Part shown: positions 33,735-42,694 of the stretch, piece by piece | Layout of the letters: every line of letters starts with the position of its first letter | How positions within the stretch are numbered: position 1 is the first letter of the stretch | NCBI RefSeq assembly: GCF_000337135.1 | Contig: NZ_AOIN01000056.1 | Span: forward strand, 40,416 to 104,415 | Origin: Natrialba chahannaoensis JCM 10990 | Lineage (GTDB): Archaea; Halobacteriota; Halobacteria; Halobacteriales; Natrialbaceae | Direction of reading: 5' to 3' | Length of the DNA stretch: 64,000 bases | Program-made: the position numbers and the translations under genes | The notes under the pieces: model-generated | Told to the model about the DNA's origin: nothing | The model's database searches: none | The model's input: the letters and a program-made list of their open reading frames with translations, nothing else

Positions 33735-34640
33735 TCAGTCCTCCTCGAGTTCGACCGTGATCTCTTCATCGTCGTCGATCTCGATCTCGAACTCGGCGTC
33801 CTCGTAGTCGTCTGCCGAGACGACCACCGTATACTCGCCTTCCCCGACGTCCAGTTCGGCCTCGCCATCGTCGTCAGTCGTTGCCTCGGCGTCCGGACCG
33901 AAGAGCTGATTCCCGCTGTAGAGTTCGATCGTCGCATCTTCGATCTCGTCGCCGTCGTCCTCATCCTCGACGAGCGTCGTGAGGGTGTACTCGTCGTCCG
34001 CGTCGTCATCCTGGCTCTCGAGTACCAACGTCACATCCTCGTCGTCGCCGTCGATTTCGACATCCGTCTCGGCCTCCTCGTAGCCGTCCGCGCTGGCAGT
34101 GAGCGTGTACTCGCCGTCGTTGACGGTGAACTCGACCGTGCCGTCGTCAGCGGCTCGCTCCGTGGAGTTGAGGTCGCTCGTGAGTTCGACCGTTGCGTCC
34201 TCGATTTCGTCGCCATCCTCGTCTTCGATAGTGGCCGTAAGCGTGTGCTCGTCTGCATCGTCACTGCCGTTTTCGTCAGCGTCGTCTTCGTCTTCGCCGT
34301 CATCGGCACCGTTGTTCGACTCATCGCCATCAGACCCGTCGTCTGCATCGTCGGTATCATCTGGATTGCCGTCGTCATCGCCAGCATCGGTATCGCTCTC
34401 TCCACCGTCGTCACTGTCTGCTGACTCATCGTCTCCGCCGTCGGCAGCCGGGTCGTCGGCTTCCGGTTCCGGCTCGTCAGCCTCGTCTCCAAACGGGCCG
34501 AGTGCCCCGATTGACGCACCGCTCGCGGCGAGTGCGAGGCCGGCAACCAACAATACGACGCCGGCGAGCGTCAGCGTCACCTGTACACCTGTCTGGATCG
34601 ATCGCGTTTCCGCGGTCTGTCGACGGCTACTGTTAGACAT
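33735..34640 (-). CDS. Highly acidic membrane-anchored protein with two carboxypeptidase-regulatory/PEGA-like repeats
   Basis: 301 residues from the ATG at 34640. A short cytosolic N-terminus leads to one membrane helix at about 19-41 (VQVTLTLAGVVLLVAGLALA), then an Asp/Glu/Gly/Ser-rich spacer of about 85 residues. Two homologous beta modules of about 80 residues follow. Each starts with LTATIEDEDG or LTTLVEDEDD, passes EIEDATVEL or EIEDATIEL, then GEYTLTASADGYEEA or GEYTVVVSADDYEDA, and ends in VTLVLES or ITVELEED. This is the carboxypeptidase-regulatory-like/PEGA sandwich, used by surface proteins for adhesion or wall interactions. No enzyme is implied. It probably stands on the outer face near the glycan. 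Confidence 0.75.
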   Translation of the reverse strand: MSNSSRRQTAETRSIQTGVQVTLTLAGVVLLVAGLALAASGASIGALGPFGDEADEPEPEADDPAADGGDDESADSDDGGESDTDAGDDDGNPDDTDDADDGSDGDESNNGADDGEDEDDADENGSDDADEHTLTATIEDEDGDEIEDATVELTSDLNSTERAADDGTVEFTVNDGEYTLTASADGYEEAETDVEIDGDDEDVTLVLESQDDDADDEYTLTTLVEDEDDGDEIEDATIELYSGNQLFGPDAEATTDDDGEAELDVGEGEYTVVVSADDYEDAEFEIEIDDDEEITVELEED

Positions 34641-35193
34641 TGACCTATAACTGTGCCGAACGGGTATTCGGTGAACGATACGTTGTGACGTGGCTGGTCG
34701 TTCTCCCTGTGAGGGGAACCCACGGACCACGCACTGGCTGTGGCCCTGGGCGTTCGTCACGACGACGCGGGCGATACTGGAGTCGTTGCATTACGAAAAC
34801 CGTTCTCGCTTTCGGCGGTTCACTATACACGTGCTAAGGTCGTTTTTCTGATACGGGTTTTCACACCCGACCTGCCCCCACCCACACATCTTCTCTCCTC
34901 ATACCTAAACACGTAATCTCTCAGAACTGCTCAAAACGGCCGGAAGACAGTTCAGAGTGACTGTCCCATTTTGTAGACGATCGTCATTACTGGCTGGAGA
35001 CGATGCTCGCTCATTCGCTCCCCCAACTCGAGTACACCCTGCTCGGTGCAACAGTGTCGGGTATTGGTGTGCTGTCGACTCATCGGCGGGACCCGAACAG
35101 GACGTGCCGGCAATCTGCTCGAGTCGGATGCAGCGAGTCGGACGGTCGTTTAATAGCCCCATAGTATCGGATACGCTGGTCGAAAGACCGGGT
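34641..35193. promoter_or_regulatory. Divergent intergenic region upstream of the carbamoyltransferase gene
   Basis: 553 nt. TTTAATAG at 35149-35156 is a TATA box giving the carbamoyltransferase a leader of about 16 nt to the ATG at 35194. The earlier in-frame codons from 34957 lie upstream of that TATA and are rejected. A GGTCGAAAGACC hairpin (about 35179-35190) sits in the leader. On the minus strand GTTATAGGTC lies directly before the ATG of the acidic surface protein, too close to be its TATA. Confidence 0.5.
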
Positions 35194-37095
35194 ATGGGAG
35201 ACTACACGCTCGCGTTCAAACCGGCGATCGGTCTCTACGGCCAGCACGATCCGAGTGCCGTGCTCTTCGAGGACGGGACGCCGGTGTTTGGAATCGAAGA
35301 AGAACGGCTCACGCGCCAGAAACACGCGCCAGAGACGTTTCCGACGAACGCGATTACCGCCTGTCTCGACTACTGTGACCTCGAACTCGCCCATCTCGAT
35401 GAGATCTATCTGCCCTACGATCCGCACCTTCGCTCTCGAATCCGCTCACACTACATCAGCGACGCCCTCCGTGCACCCGGTGTGACGCGAAAACTCTCCG
35501 CACTCGAGGAGACCCTTGTCTCGGAGGTCCAGAGCAAGGTCGCGCCGACGCGCAAGATCGAGAACCGACTGGCCGAGATCGGAACGCCGGTGCCGCCGAT
35601 CGAGACGCGTTCCCACCACCGCTGTCACGCTGCGAGCGCGTTCCACCCGTCGGGGTTCGACGATGCGTTGGTGATGACCATCGACGCGAAGGGTGAGTTT
35701 GACTCGACGGTAATCTGGCGGGGCCATCAAGGCGGGCTCACGCGTGTGAAAACGTACGAACACCCGAACAGTCTCGGGCTGTTCTTCGCGATTATTACGG
35801 AGTACCTCGGCTACCGGATGTTCAACGGCGAAGGGAAGGTGATGGGGCTTGCACCCTACGGAGAGGAAAACCCCGAAATCGAACGCACGCTGCGGAACTT
35901 GATCGACACCGGTGCGGAGTACGATGTCACCGAACTGACCAAGCGCTGGGGAACCGGCTACGGCGTCGAGCGCCTCGAAAAGGAGTTCGGACGAACTCAG
36001 AAGGAGAGTCCGGAGTCGTTCACCCAGTGGGAGAAGGACCTGGCCTACACGACACAGAAGCTCTTAGAGGAGATCGTCACGGACATCGTCCGAACCTACG
36101 CACCGGGCATTGGTTCGGGGAACGTCGCCCTCGCCGGTGGCGTCGCGCTCAACTGCAAACTCAACAAGGCGATCCGAGAGACCGCCGTCGTCGATGACCT
36201 GTTTATCCAGCCCGTCGCCCACGACGCAGGACTCGCACTCGGTGCGGGCTGGGTCGGCCAGCGTCCCTCGGCCGTCGAGCCGCTGACGGATGTCTACTAC
36301 GGACCTGAGTACGACACAGCGGAGATCGAGTCAGAGCTCCAGACGAACAAGATCGAGTACGAGGAACCCGAGAATTTGGAACGCTATGTCGCCGAACGGC
36401 TGGCAGACGGCGCACTCGTCGGCTGGTTCCAGGGCCGGATGGAACTCGGTCCGCGCGCCCTCGGCGCGCGAAGCATCCTCGCAGATCCGCGCACTGCGGC
36501 CTCGCGTGACCGTGTCAATCGCTTCGTCAAGCACCGCGAGGAGTGGCGACCGTTCGCCCCCTCGATGCGCGAGGAGGCCGCCGCGGAATACCTCGTCGAC
36601 GGCCAGCCCGCGCCGTTCATGATCAACAGCTTCGACGTCGACCCGGAGAAAGCGGACGACCTGACCGCCGTCGTCCACCCAGCGGACGAGACCACCCGCC
36701 CCCAAACGGTCCGCGAAGACCAGCACCCGCGCTACCACCGCCTGCTCACCGAGTTCGAGGCCATCACCGACGTACCAATCCTGCTCAACACCTCGTTCAA
36801 CGACCACGGCGAACCGATCGTCAATACTCCCACCGAGGCGGTCAAAGACTTCTACGGCATGGGCCTCGACGTGCTGGTCCTCGAGGACTACGTACTCGAG
36901 AAGGATGCGCCGAACACACCCACTGGTCGGAGTCTCGACGTGACGAGTCGGGATAGCAGTCGGAGCACGTTCGTCGCAGCAGACGATAATCACGGAACCG
37001 GCTCGGCCGGGCGACACGCAGACGCCGGAACCGAGAACAGTAACGGCGAACCCACCGCGACGACGAGAATTCTCTCGAATATCAGCACCCGCTGA
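35194..37095 (+). CDS. Sugar O-carbamoyltransferase (NodU/CmcH family)
   Basis: 633 residues. The N-terminal Kae1-like domain shows GQHDPSAVLFEDG, IEEERLTRQKH, SHHRCHAASAF with the metal-binding His residues, VMTIDAKGEFDST and LAGGVALNCKLN. The C-terminal YrdC-like carbamoyltransferase domain has GRMELGPRALGARSILADPR and NTSFNDHGEPIV. These enzymes transfer a carbamoyl group from carbamoyl phosphate through carbamoyl-adenylate to a hydroxyl on a sugar or antibiotic. In this locus the target is probably a sugar of the surface glycan. The last 60 residues are a poorly conserved Asp/Ser/Thr tail. Confidence 0.9.
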   Translation: MGDYTLAFKPAIGLYGQHDPSAVLFEDGTPVFGIEEERLTRQKHAPETFPTNAITACLDYCDLELAHLDEIYLPYDPHLRSRIRSHYISDALRAPGVTRKLSALEETLVSEVQSKVAPTRKIENRLAEIGTPVPPIETRSHHRCHAASAFHPSGFDDALVMTIDAKGEFDSTVIWRGHQGGLTRVKTYEHPNSLGLFFAIITEYLGYRMFNGEGKVMGLAPYGEENPEIERTLRNLIDTGAEYDVTELTKRWGTGYGVERLEKEFGRTQKESPESFTQWEKDLAYTTQKLLEEIVTDIVRTYAPGIGSGNVALAGGVALNCKLNKAIRETAVVDDLFIQPVAHDAGLALGAGWVGQRPSAVEPLTDVYYGPEYDTAEIESELQTNKIEYEEPENLERYVAERLADGALVGWFQGRMELGPRALGARSILADPRTAASRDRVNRFVKHREEWRPFAPSMREEAAAEYLVDGQPAPFMINSFDVDPEKADDLTAVVHPADETTRPQTVREDQHPRYHRLLTEFEAITDVPILLNTSFNDHGEPIVNTPTEAVKDFYGMGLDVLVLEDYVLEKDAPNTPTGRSLDVTSRDSSRSTFVAADDNHGTGSAGRHADAGTENSNGEPTATTRILSNISTR

Positions 37096-37407
37096 AGCGG
37101 CGGTACTGCGCTGTCACGGGCCAGATATGGGTACCGGTCGTTTATTGAAGCGACGACGACTGTGGCTTGAAGCAAGTCGATAGCCGCTCGGTAGCTCCTT
37201 GTTCTTGGCAGCTATAGTAACAACTGCAACTATTTACACACTGATCGCACAGTTGCCGTACGATCAGGTGCGCATTGACTTGCAGTGGCTACTATAGAAC
37301 CAGACCGACTCGATTGAGCGAAGTGGGTACTGCACACCCACGGAAATAAGCAGGGAGGTCGGTGCGCGACGGTTCGCAGAAAAAACGACGCTTTTCGGAT
37401 TCTAGTC
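37096..37407. other. Intergenic region holding the 86-bp inverted-repeat element
   Basis: 312 nt between convergent genes. Apart from the element at 37212-37297 nothing is recognised. Confidence 0.5.
37212..37297. mobile_element. MITE-like 86-bp element with imperfect terminal inverted repeats
   Basis: The ends begin CTATAGTAACAACTG (left) and, read inward from the right, CTATAGTAGCCACTG, with 13 of 15 bases alike. Inside, CTGATCG and CGATCAG form a second inverted pair. The first 39 bases recur at 63900-63938 with one mismatch, and GATCAGGTGCG recurs as well. Size, symmetry and repetition fit a non-autonomous insertion element. No target duplication is obvious. Confidence 0.65.
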
Positions 37408-39309
37408 TTAGCTATCGGAGAGTGCAATCGTCCAGTCGCCGTCGGCCTCGACGTTGAGCCAGACCGCGCCACCCGCGCTGTAGGATCGCGAACTATCGAA
37501 CGTGCCGTTCTGGTGAATTAGTTGCTCCGAGCGGCCGTCCGCGCCGTAGCCGTCGACCATGAACAGGCCGTCACCGTCGTGGGTCACGTCGAGCGAGACG
37601 TTACCCTCGGTGTCGAACGGACCGACGTAGGAGGAACCCGACCCGGACACGTCGGTCGGCAGCGCCGTCAGATCGTCGCTGTGGACCTCGGGCTGGTCGA
37701 GATCGAGCGACCACGCGCCGTCGGCGTCGACTTCGAGTTGGTACGTTCCCTCCTCGACCGTGATGATCGACTCGCCGGACTGGGTCGCCGTACTCGTCGT
37801 CGGAATCACGCGGTCGTCGCCGTTCGTGTCGCCGGCCGGCACCAGTTCGACCGTCAGATCCGCATCACCGTCGTGTGAGAAGTCGGCCGTGACGATGCCC
37901 TTCTCGAGTGCGAACGACTCTGTCGTGTTCGATTCGATGCCACCGAAGGAGTGATTCTCGCCGGCCTCGAGGATGAGGCCCTGCTGGTCGCCCGACTCAT
38001 CGTCTGCTTCGTCGTCGCCATCCATCGTTCCGTCGACCACGTCGGACGGCGTCACCACGTCGAGTCCGCGGTGCTCGATATGGTTGACCAGTTCGTCGAA
38101 GTCCTCGAGTGACATGCTGTTCCCGCTTGCCTCCTCGTCGTTCTCGAGTTCGACGATGCGTGGAATTCGAAGAACGACCAGCTGGTTGTACTGATCGCAG
38201 AGGTTGATCGCGCGGCGGACGCCGCCGTGGAGGTCGGGGCCCCAGATCTGGGAGAGCATATGGGTGTTCGTCGGCGGTGCACCGGTCGGCGAACCGCTGG
38301 CGAGGACTGCAGAATCGACCTCCTCCCGGAGAACGGTCTGAAGTGAGTCGTCCATCCGGTCGGCTGGGGCGTAGAAGTGTCGGGAGTCGTCCTCGAAGCC
38401 GAGGTCAGCGAGCGTATCACGAACGTTCGCGACGACCTGTCGCTGGCGGTCTTCGGGCATCTCCGGCAGCGGCGTGCTGACGCTCGGGTAGCCACAAATG
38501 TCCCAGCCGCGTTCGTGAAGCTCGTCGAGTTGGACGAGGTCCATCCGTCCGCCGGAGCCGATCTGATCCGGATCGACCGGGACTGCGCCGGCCCAGTCGC
38601 GCTCGTCGAGCCGATCGAGTGCGTGCTCGTAGTGAGAGGCGTGGCCGTTGTAGAACGAGAGGATCGCCTTGCCGTTGTCAGCTGCTTCGGTCTTGCGGAG
38701 GTCGTCTGCGACGAGTCGGGTGCCGTCCTCGGGGCCGACGGCGACGACGTTCAGTCGTCGAACGTCCGAGAGGTCCGGATCACCGTGCTTCTGGATGTAG
38801 CCGAAGTCGAGGCGGAGCCAGCCGTCGTAGTCGTCTGGCACGTGGCGGATGCTGGTCAGGTGATCACCCCGCGACGGTGCCATGTACTCGAGATGGATCT
38901 GGTCGACGGCGTCCGCTTTGACTGCCATCGAGGTGTCCCAGCCGTCGAGGTCGATACCGCGGGGGAACTCGATCCGCATCGCGGCCTGGTCGCTGTCGCT
39001 CTCGACGGCGAGTGCCTGCGAACCTGTTGGGGCGTCCGAGACCGTCTCGGTTTCGCCGGTGACGGCGACCCACTCGTCGGCGGACTCGAAGTCCGAGAGG
39101 AGTTCGCCGTGGTCGATTGCGGGCCAGCTATCGGTGCCGTTCTCGTCGCCGTTTCCACCGTCTCCGTCGCCGTTCGAATCGGAGCCACCGTTGGAGTCCG
39201 CCTCCGGCGACTCGTCACCGGAAAGTACATCGAGACAGCCCGCAACCGTTGCTGTCGACGTGACGCCGAGTGCCGCCACCAACTGTCGCCGAGAGAGTCC
39301 ACGCGTCAT
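37408..39309 (-). CDS. Deacetylase-like Tat lipoprotein with degenerate NodB domain and two extra C-terminal beta domains
   Basis: 633 residues from the ATG at 39309. LSRRQLVAALG (Tat), VAGC lipobox (Cys25), acidic/Ser/Gly linker, beta-sandwich module (about 66-205; LLSDFESADEW to ADDLRK), then a NodB-like domain (212-435). Motif 1 is LSFYNG and the motif-2 segment is CGYPSVS, so neither the DD pair nor HxxxH is present and metal-dependent deacetylation is not expected. After residue 470, two beta-rich domains follow (DFSHDGDADLTVEL, and LDVTHDGDGLFMVDGYG to the C-terminus), reminiscent of pre-peptidase-type domains. It is the longest of four related lipoproteins in the window. A minus-strand CTATTAGAAA near 39345-39354 is the likely TATA. 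Confidence 0.8.
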   Translation of the reverse strand: MTRGLSRRQLVAALGVTSTATVAGCLDVLSGDESPEADSNGGSDSNGDGDGGNGDENGTDSWPAIDHGELLSDFESADEWVAVTGETETVSDAPTGSQALAVESDSDQAAMRIEFPRGIDLDGWDTSMAVKADAVDQIHLEYMAPSRGDHLTSIRHVPDDYDGWLRLDFGYIQKHGDPDLSDVRRLNVVAVGPEDGTRLVADDLRKTEAADNGKAILSFYNGHASHYEHALDRLDERDWAGAVPVDPDQIGSGGRMDLVQLDELHERGWDICGYPSVSTPLPEMPEDRQRQVVANVRDTLADLGFEDDSRHFYAPADRMDDSLQTVLREEVDSAVLASGSPTGAPPTNTHMLSQIWGPDLHGGVRRAINLCDQYNQLVVLRIPRIVELENDEEASGNSMSLEDFDELVNHIEHRGLDVVTPSDVVDGTMDGDDEADDESGDQQGLILEAGENHSFGGIESNTTESFALEKGIVTADFSHDGDADLTVELVPAGDTNGDDRVIPTTSTATQSGESIITVEEGTYQLEVDADGAWSLDLDQPEVHSDDLTALPTDVSGSGSSYVGPFDTEGNVSLDVTHDGDGLFMVDGYGADGRSEQLIHQNGTFDSSRSYSAGGAVWLNVEADGDWTIALSDS

Positions 39310-39626
39310 GCTGTGATCACTTCTCGCTCGCGTTCGGGGACACTTTCTAATAGAGCCGTTAATTGTGCTGACGCGAACTGTTTCGGTTCGGTGTGTGGAC
39401 GGCACTGGGAACAAGAAACAGGGCACGGGGACTGGCTGAGGGTGGCCAGACTGCAGTAGTGGTGTGTCTCCCGGCTTTAACAGGGTGCTAAGCGGCGTGG
39501 CTCACTCGCGGAGCCGGACTGGTGCTGGATCTGAACACAGGTCGAACCCGGACCACACACGGGCCGAGTCCGGGCCGAACAATGATATGGGCGGCCCCCA
39601 GAGTTGGGGGCAACGAGCAACGCCAC
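39310..39626. promoter_or_regulatory. Divergent promoter region between the lipoprotein and leuS
   Basis: 317 nt. GGCTTTAACAGGG near 39472-39484 is the best TATA candidate for leuS and predicts a leader of over 100 nt. Codons open in frame upstream of 39627 (from 39522) encode Arg/Thr/Pro-rich sequence unlike a LeuRS start. Confidence 0.4.
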
Positions 39627-42578
39627 ATGACAAACCAGTACGATCACGCGCAAGTACAGGAGTTCTGGCAGTACGTCTGGGAACGCGACGGCGTCACCGA
39701 ACTTCCGAACGGGGCCGTCGATCCAACCTACGTCCTCGGGATGTTCCCCTACACCTCCGGGACGCTCCACATGGGTCACGTCCGAAACTACGCGATCACC
39801 GACGCCTACGCCCGCTACCGGCGACTCCGCGGTGACGACGTCCTCCATCCGATGGGGTGGGACGCGTTTGGACTCCCCGCAGAGAACGCCGCCTACGAAC
39901 GGGCCAGCGACCCCGAATCCTGGACCCGTGCGTGTATCCGCCGAATGCGCGAGGAACTCGAGACGCTCGGCTTCGGCTACGACTGGTCACGAGAGATAAC
40001 GACCTGCGAACCGTCGTACTATCGCTGGAACCAGTGGCTGTTCAAGCGGTTCCACGAGGCCAGCCTCGTCGAATTCACCGGCGCGACGGTCAACTGGTGT
40101 CCCGACTGCGAGACGGTGCTCGCTGACGCGCAGGTTGTCCTTGAGGAGCCTGAGAGTGAACGAGACACGACAGCCGCTGACGGTGCTGACGCTGACACCG
40201 CTGCCAGCGGTGATAGGGACGACAGCTCACACGGCCACACCGGCTCCCGTGTCTGCTGGCGCTGTGCAACCCCCGTCGAGCAGCGCGAACTCGATCAGTG
40301 GTTCTTCACGATCACCGACTACGCCGACGAACTGGTCGACGGACTCGACGACCTCGAGCAGTGGCCCGAGGGTGTTCGCGAGATTCAACGGAACTGGATC
40401 GGTCGACAGGAAGGGGCACGGCTCACGTTCGACGTATCGACGGCAGCCGACGAGTCGGAGACCGCCGTCGATGTCTTCAGCACCCGGCCCGAGACCGTCT
40501 TCGGCGCGACGTTCGTCGCCATCTCGCCCGAACACGACCTAGCGAGTGAACTCGCGAGCGCGGACGATGAGGTGGCAACGTTCGTCGACCAGGCGCGAAC
40601 GAGTGCACCCGACACCGGCCACGCCGCGCGCGACGACTTCAGTACTGCAGGCCTTGAAACCGACGCGACAGCTCAGAATCCGCTCACGGGCGAGGAGATT
40701 CCGGTCTACATTGCCGAGTACGTTCTCGCGGACGTGGGCACGGGCGCGGTGATGGGCGTTCCCGGACACAACGAGCGCGATTACGAGTTCGCACGGGCAC
40801 ACGAGCTGCCGATCGAGACGGTCGTCGTTCCCGAGGCTGGCGAGGGTGAGGACAGTACAGATGCAGGGAGAGAGACGGAAACGAACACGGACACAAGCGC
40901 AGGCGCAGACACAGACACGAACACAGACTCCCCCCTCACCGCCGACGGAACACTCGCACTCGAGTCCATGTCCTCCTCGCACAGCGAGTACGACGGCCAA
41001 CCGAGTGAGGTCGTTCGAGACCACCTCGTCGACGATCACGAGGCGATCGACCCCGACGTGACCTACCGACTCCGGGACTGGCTGATCTCACGTCAGCGCT
41101 ACTGGGGGACGCCAATCCCGGTCGTCCACTGCGAGGACTGTGGGCACGTTCTCGTTCCCGACGAGGAGCTGCCGGTCGAGTTACCGGAGTTCGTTCAGAC
41201 CACGGGGAACCCGCTCGACGCCGCCGAGGAGTGGAAGGAGACGAGTTGCCCGGACTGTGGCGGCCCCGCAGAGCGCGAGACGGACACGATGGACACCTTC
41301 GTCGACTCCTCGTGGTACTTCCTGCGATTTCTCTCACCCGACCTTGCGGACGCGCCGTTCGATACCGAACTGGCGAACGAGTGGCTCCCCGTCGATGTCT
41401 ACGTCGGCGGCGACGAACACGCCATCTTGCACCTGCTGTACATCCGATTCGTGACGCGCGCGCTGGCGGATCTGGGCTTTCTCGACCAGCGCGAGCCCGT
41501 CGAGCGACTCGTCAGCCAGGGGACGGTGCTCTACGAGGGCGAGAAAATGTCCTCCTCGAGTGGGAACGTCGTCACGCCCGACGAGTACGGCGCGGAGACG
41601 ACCCGGCTGTTCGTTCTCTCGGCGGCCCACCCCGAACAGGACTTCGAGTGGACGGCAAACGACGTGCGTGGTGCGTACGACCTCCAACAGGCGCTGTACA
41701 GTATGGCGACCGAGTTCGTCGACGAAGGCGAGACCCGTGTCGAACGAACGAGCCACGACGAGTTCGTCGACCGCGAAATCGACCGCACGATCGTCGCCGC
41801 CCGCACCGAGTTCGAGCGCTTCCGCTTCCACCGCGTCGTCACCGAGGTGCAGGAACTCGCCGGCCTCCTGCGCCAGTACCGCAGCTACGACCGCATCCAC
41901 GGTGAGGTCTACCGCCGCGGGCTGCTCACCATTGCGGTGCTCATCTCGCCGCTCGCGCCCCACCTCGGCGAAGAGCTCTGGAACAAGCTCCGCGGCGACG
42001 GCCTCGTCGTCGAGGCCGACTGGCCGGCACTTGAGTCCGACCCGGCGACGATCGAGGTGGACTACCAGCTCGAACGGCAGCTGGTGGAGACGACGCGCGC
42101 TGACGTGCGTGATATTCTTGACGTGGCATCGATCGACGACCCGGAACGGATCGACCTCGTGGTGGCCGAACCCTGGAAGTACGAGGTTGGGGCGCGCCTT
42201 GCGAAAGCAGCTGGCGAGATGGATGATGACAGAGCGGCGGAGACCGGCGACACACCGGGTAGCGGAAGTATCGATGTCGGCACGCTGGCCAACGAGCTTG
42301 GTGTCGAGCCGGAGCCACTCGCTGCGTTCGTCGCGGACCAGCGGCGTATCGACGGGCAACACTCACCCTCGAAGGAACTCACAGCGACGCGCGAACAGAC
42401 ACTTCTCGAGCAGGCGGCGTGGCTGCTTGCTGATGAGTTCGGCGTGACTGTGAGTGTTCGATCAGCGACCGCAGTAGACGTCGAAGACGAGACGGCAGAC
42501 ACTGCAGCGGACGACACACCGGACGCAGATATCGCGTCTCGTGCCCAACCAGGGAAGCCCGCAATTAGTATTCAATAG
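39627..42578 (+). CDS. leuS: Leucyl-tRNA synthetase (bacterial-like class I)
   Basis: 983 residues, longer than typical. FPYTSGTLHMGHVRNY carries the HIGH-type motif (HMGH), and GEKMSSSSGNVVTP carries KMSKS. WCPDCETVLA and CWRC form a zinc-binding site, and TDTMDTFVDSSWYFLRF precedes the catalytic core. The CP1 editing domain includes STRPETVFGATF and VMGVPGHNERDYEFA. Two low-complexity acidic inserts stand out: about 35 residues between the two halves of the zinc site and about 40 residues in the CP1 domain (Asp/Thr/Asn/Glu runs around TETNTDTSAGADTDTNTD). The last 60 residues are a further variable extension. The arrangement of the editing domain is bacterial-like, as is usual for haloarchaeal LeuRS. 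Confidence 0.95.
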   Translation: MTNQYDHAQVQEFWQYVWERDGVTELPNGAVDPTYVLGMFPYTSGTLHMGHVRNYAITDAYARYRRLRGDDVLHPMGWDAFGLPAENAAYERASDPESWTRACIRRMREELETLGFGYDWSREITTCEPSYYRWNQWLFKRFHEASLVEFTGATVNWCPDCETVLADAQVVLEEPESERDTTAADGADADTAASGDRDDSSHGHTGSRVCWRCATPVEQRELDQWFFTITDYADELVDGLDDLEQWPEGVREIQRNWIGRQEGARLTFDVSTAADESETAVDVFSTRPETVFGATFVAISPEHDLASELASADDEVATFVDQARTSAPDTGHAARDDFSTAGLETDATAQNPLTGEEIPVYIAEYVLADVGTGAVMGVPGHNERDYEFARAHELPIETVVVPEAGEGEDSTDAGRETETNTDTSAGADTDTNTDSPLTADGTLALESMSSSHSEYDGQPSEVVRDHLVDDHEAIDPDVTYRLRDWLISRQRYWGTPIPVVHCEDCGHVLVPDEELPVELPEFVQTTGNPLDAAEEWKETSCPDCGGPAERETDTMDTFVDSSWYFLRFLSPDLADAPFDTELANEWLPVDVYVGGDEHAILHLLYIRFVTRALADLGFLDQREPVERLVSQGTVLYEGEKMSSSSGNVVTPDEYGAETTRLFVLSAAHPEQDFEWTANDVRGAYDLQQALYSMATEFVDEGETRVERTSHDEFVDREIDRTIVAARTEFERFRFHRVVTEVQELAGLLRQYRSYDRIHGEVYRRGLLTIAVLISPLAPHLGEELWNKLRGDGLVVEADWPALESDPATIEVDYQLERQLVETTRADVRDILDVASIDDPERIDLVVAEPWKYEVGARLAKAAGEMDDDRAAETGDTPGSGSIDVGTLANELGVEPEPLAAFVADQRRIDGQHSPSKELTATREQTLLEQAAWLLADEFGVTVSVRSATAVDVEDETADTAADDTPDADIASRAQPGKPAISIQ

Positions 42579-42694
42579 TCCATCAGTCGACCGGTGGCCA
42601 AAAGCGCCGTTCAGGCGAAGATGTGCGGCACAGCAGCCGAATTGGCCGACGGAGAACAGCAAGACAGATAGGTGGGCTCTCCTAACGGCCGATA

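Noticed and set aside
41334..42362. 342-residue minus-strand frame inside leuS
   Set aside because: leuS is unambiguous (HMGH, KMSSS). The antisense frame has no independent start signal or family motifs.
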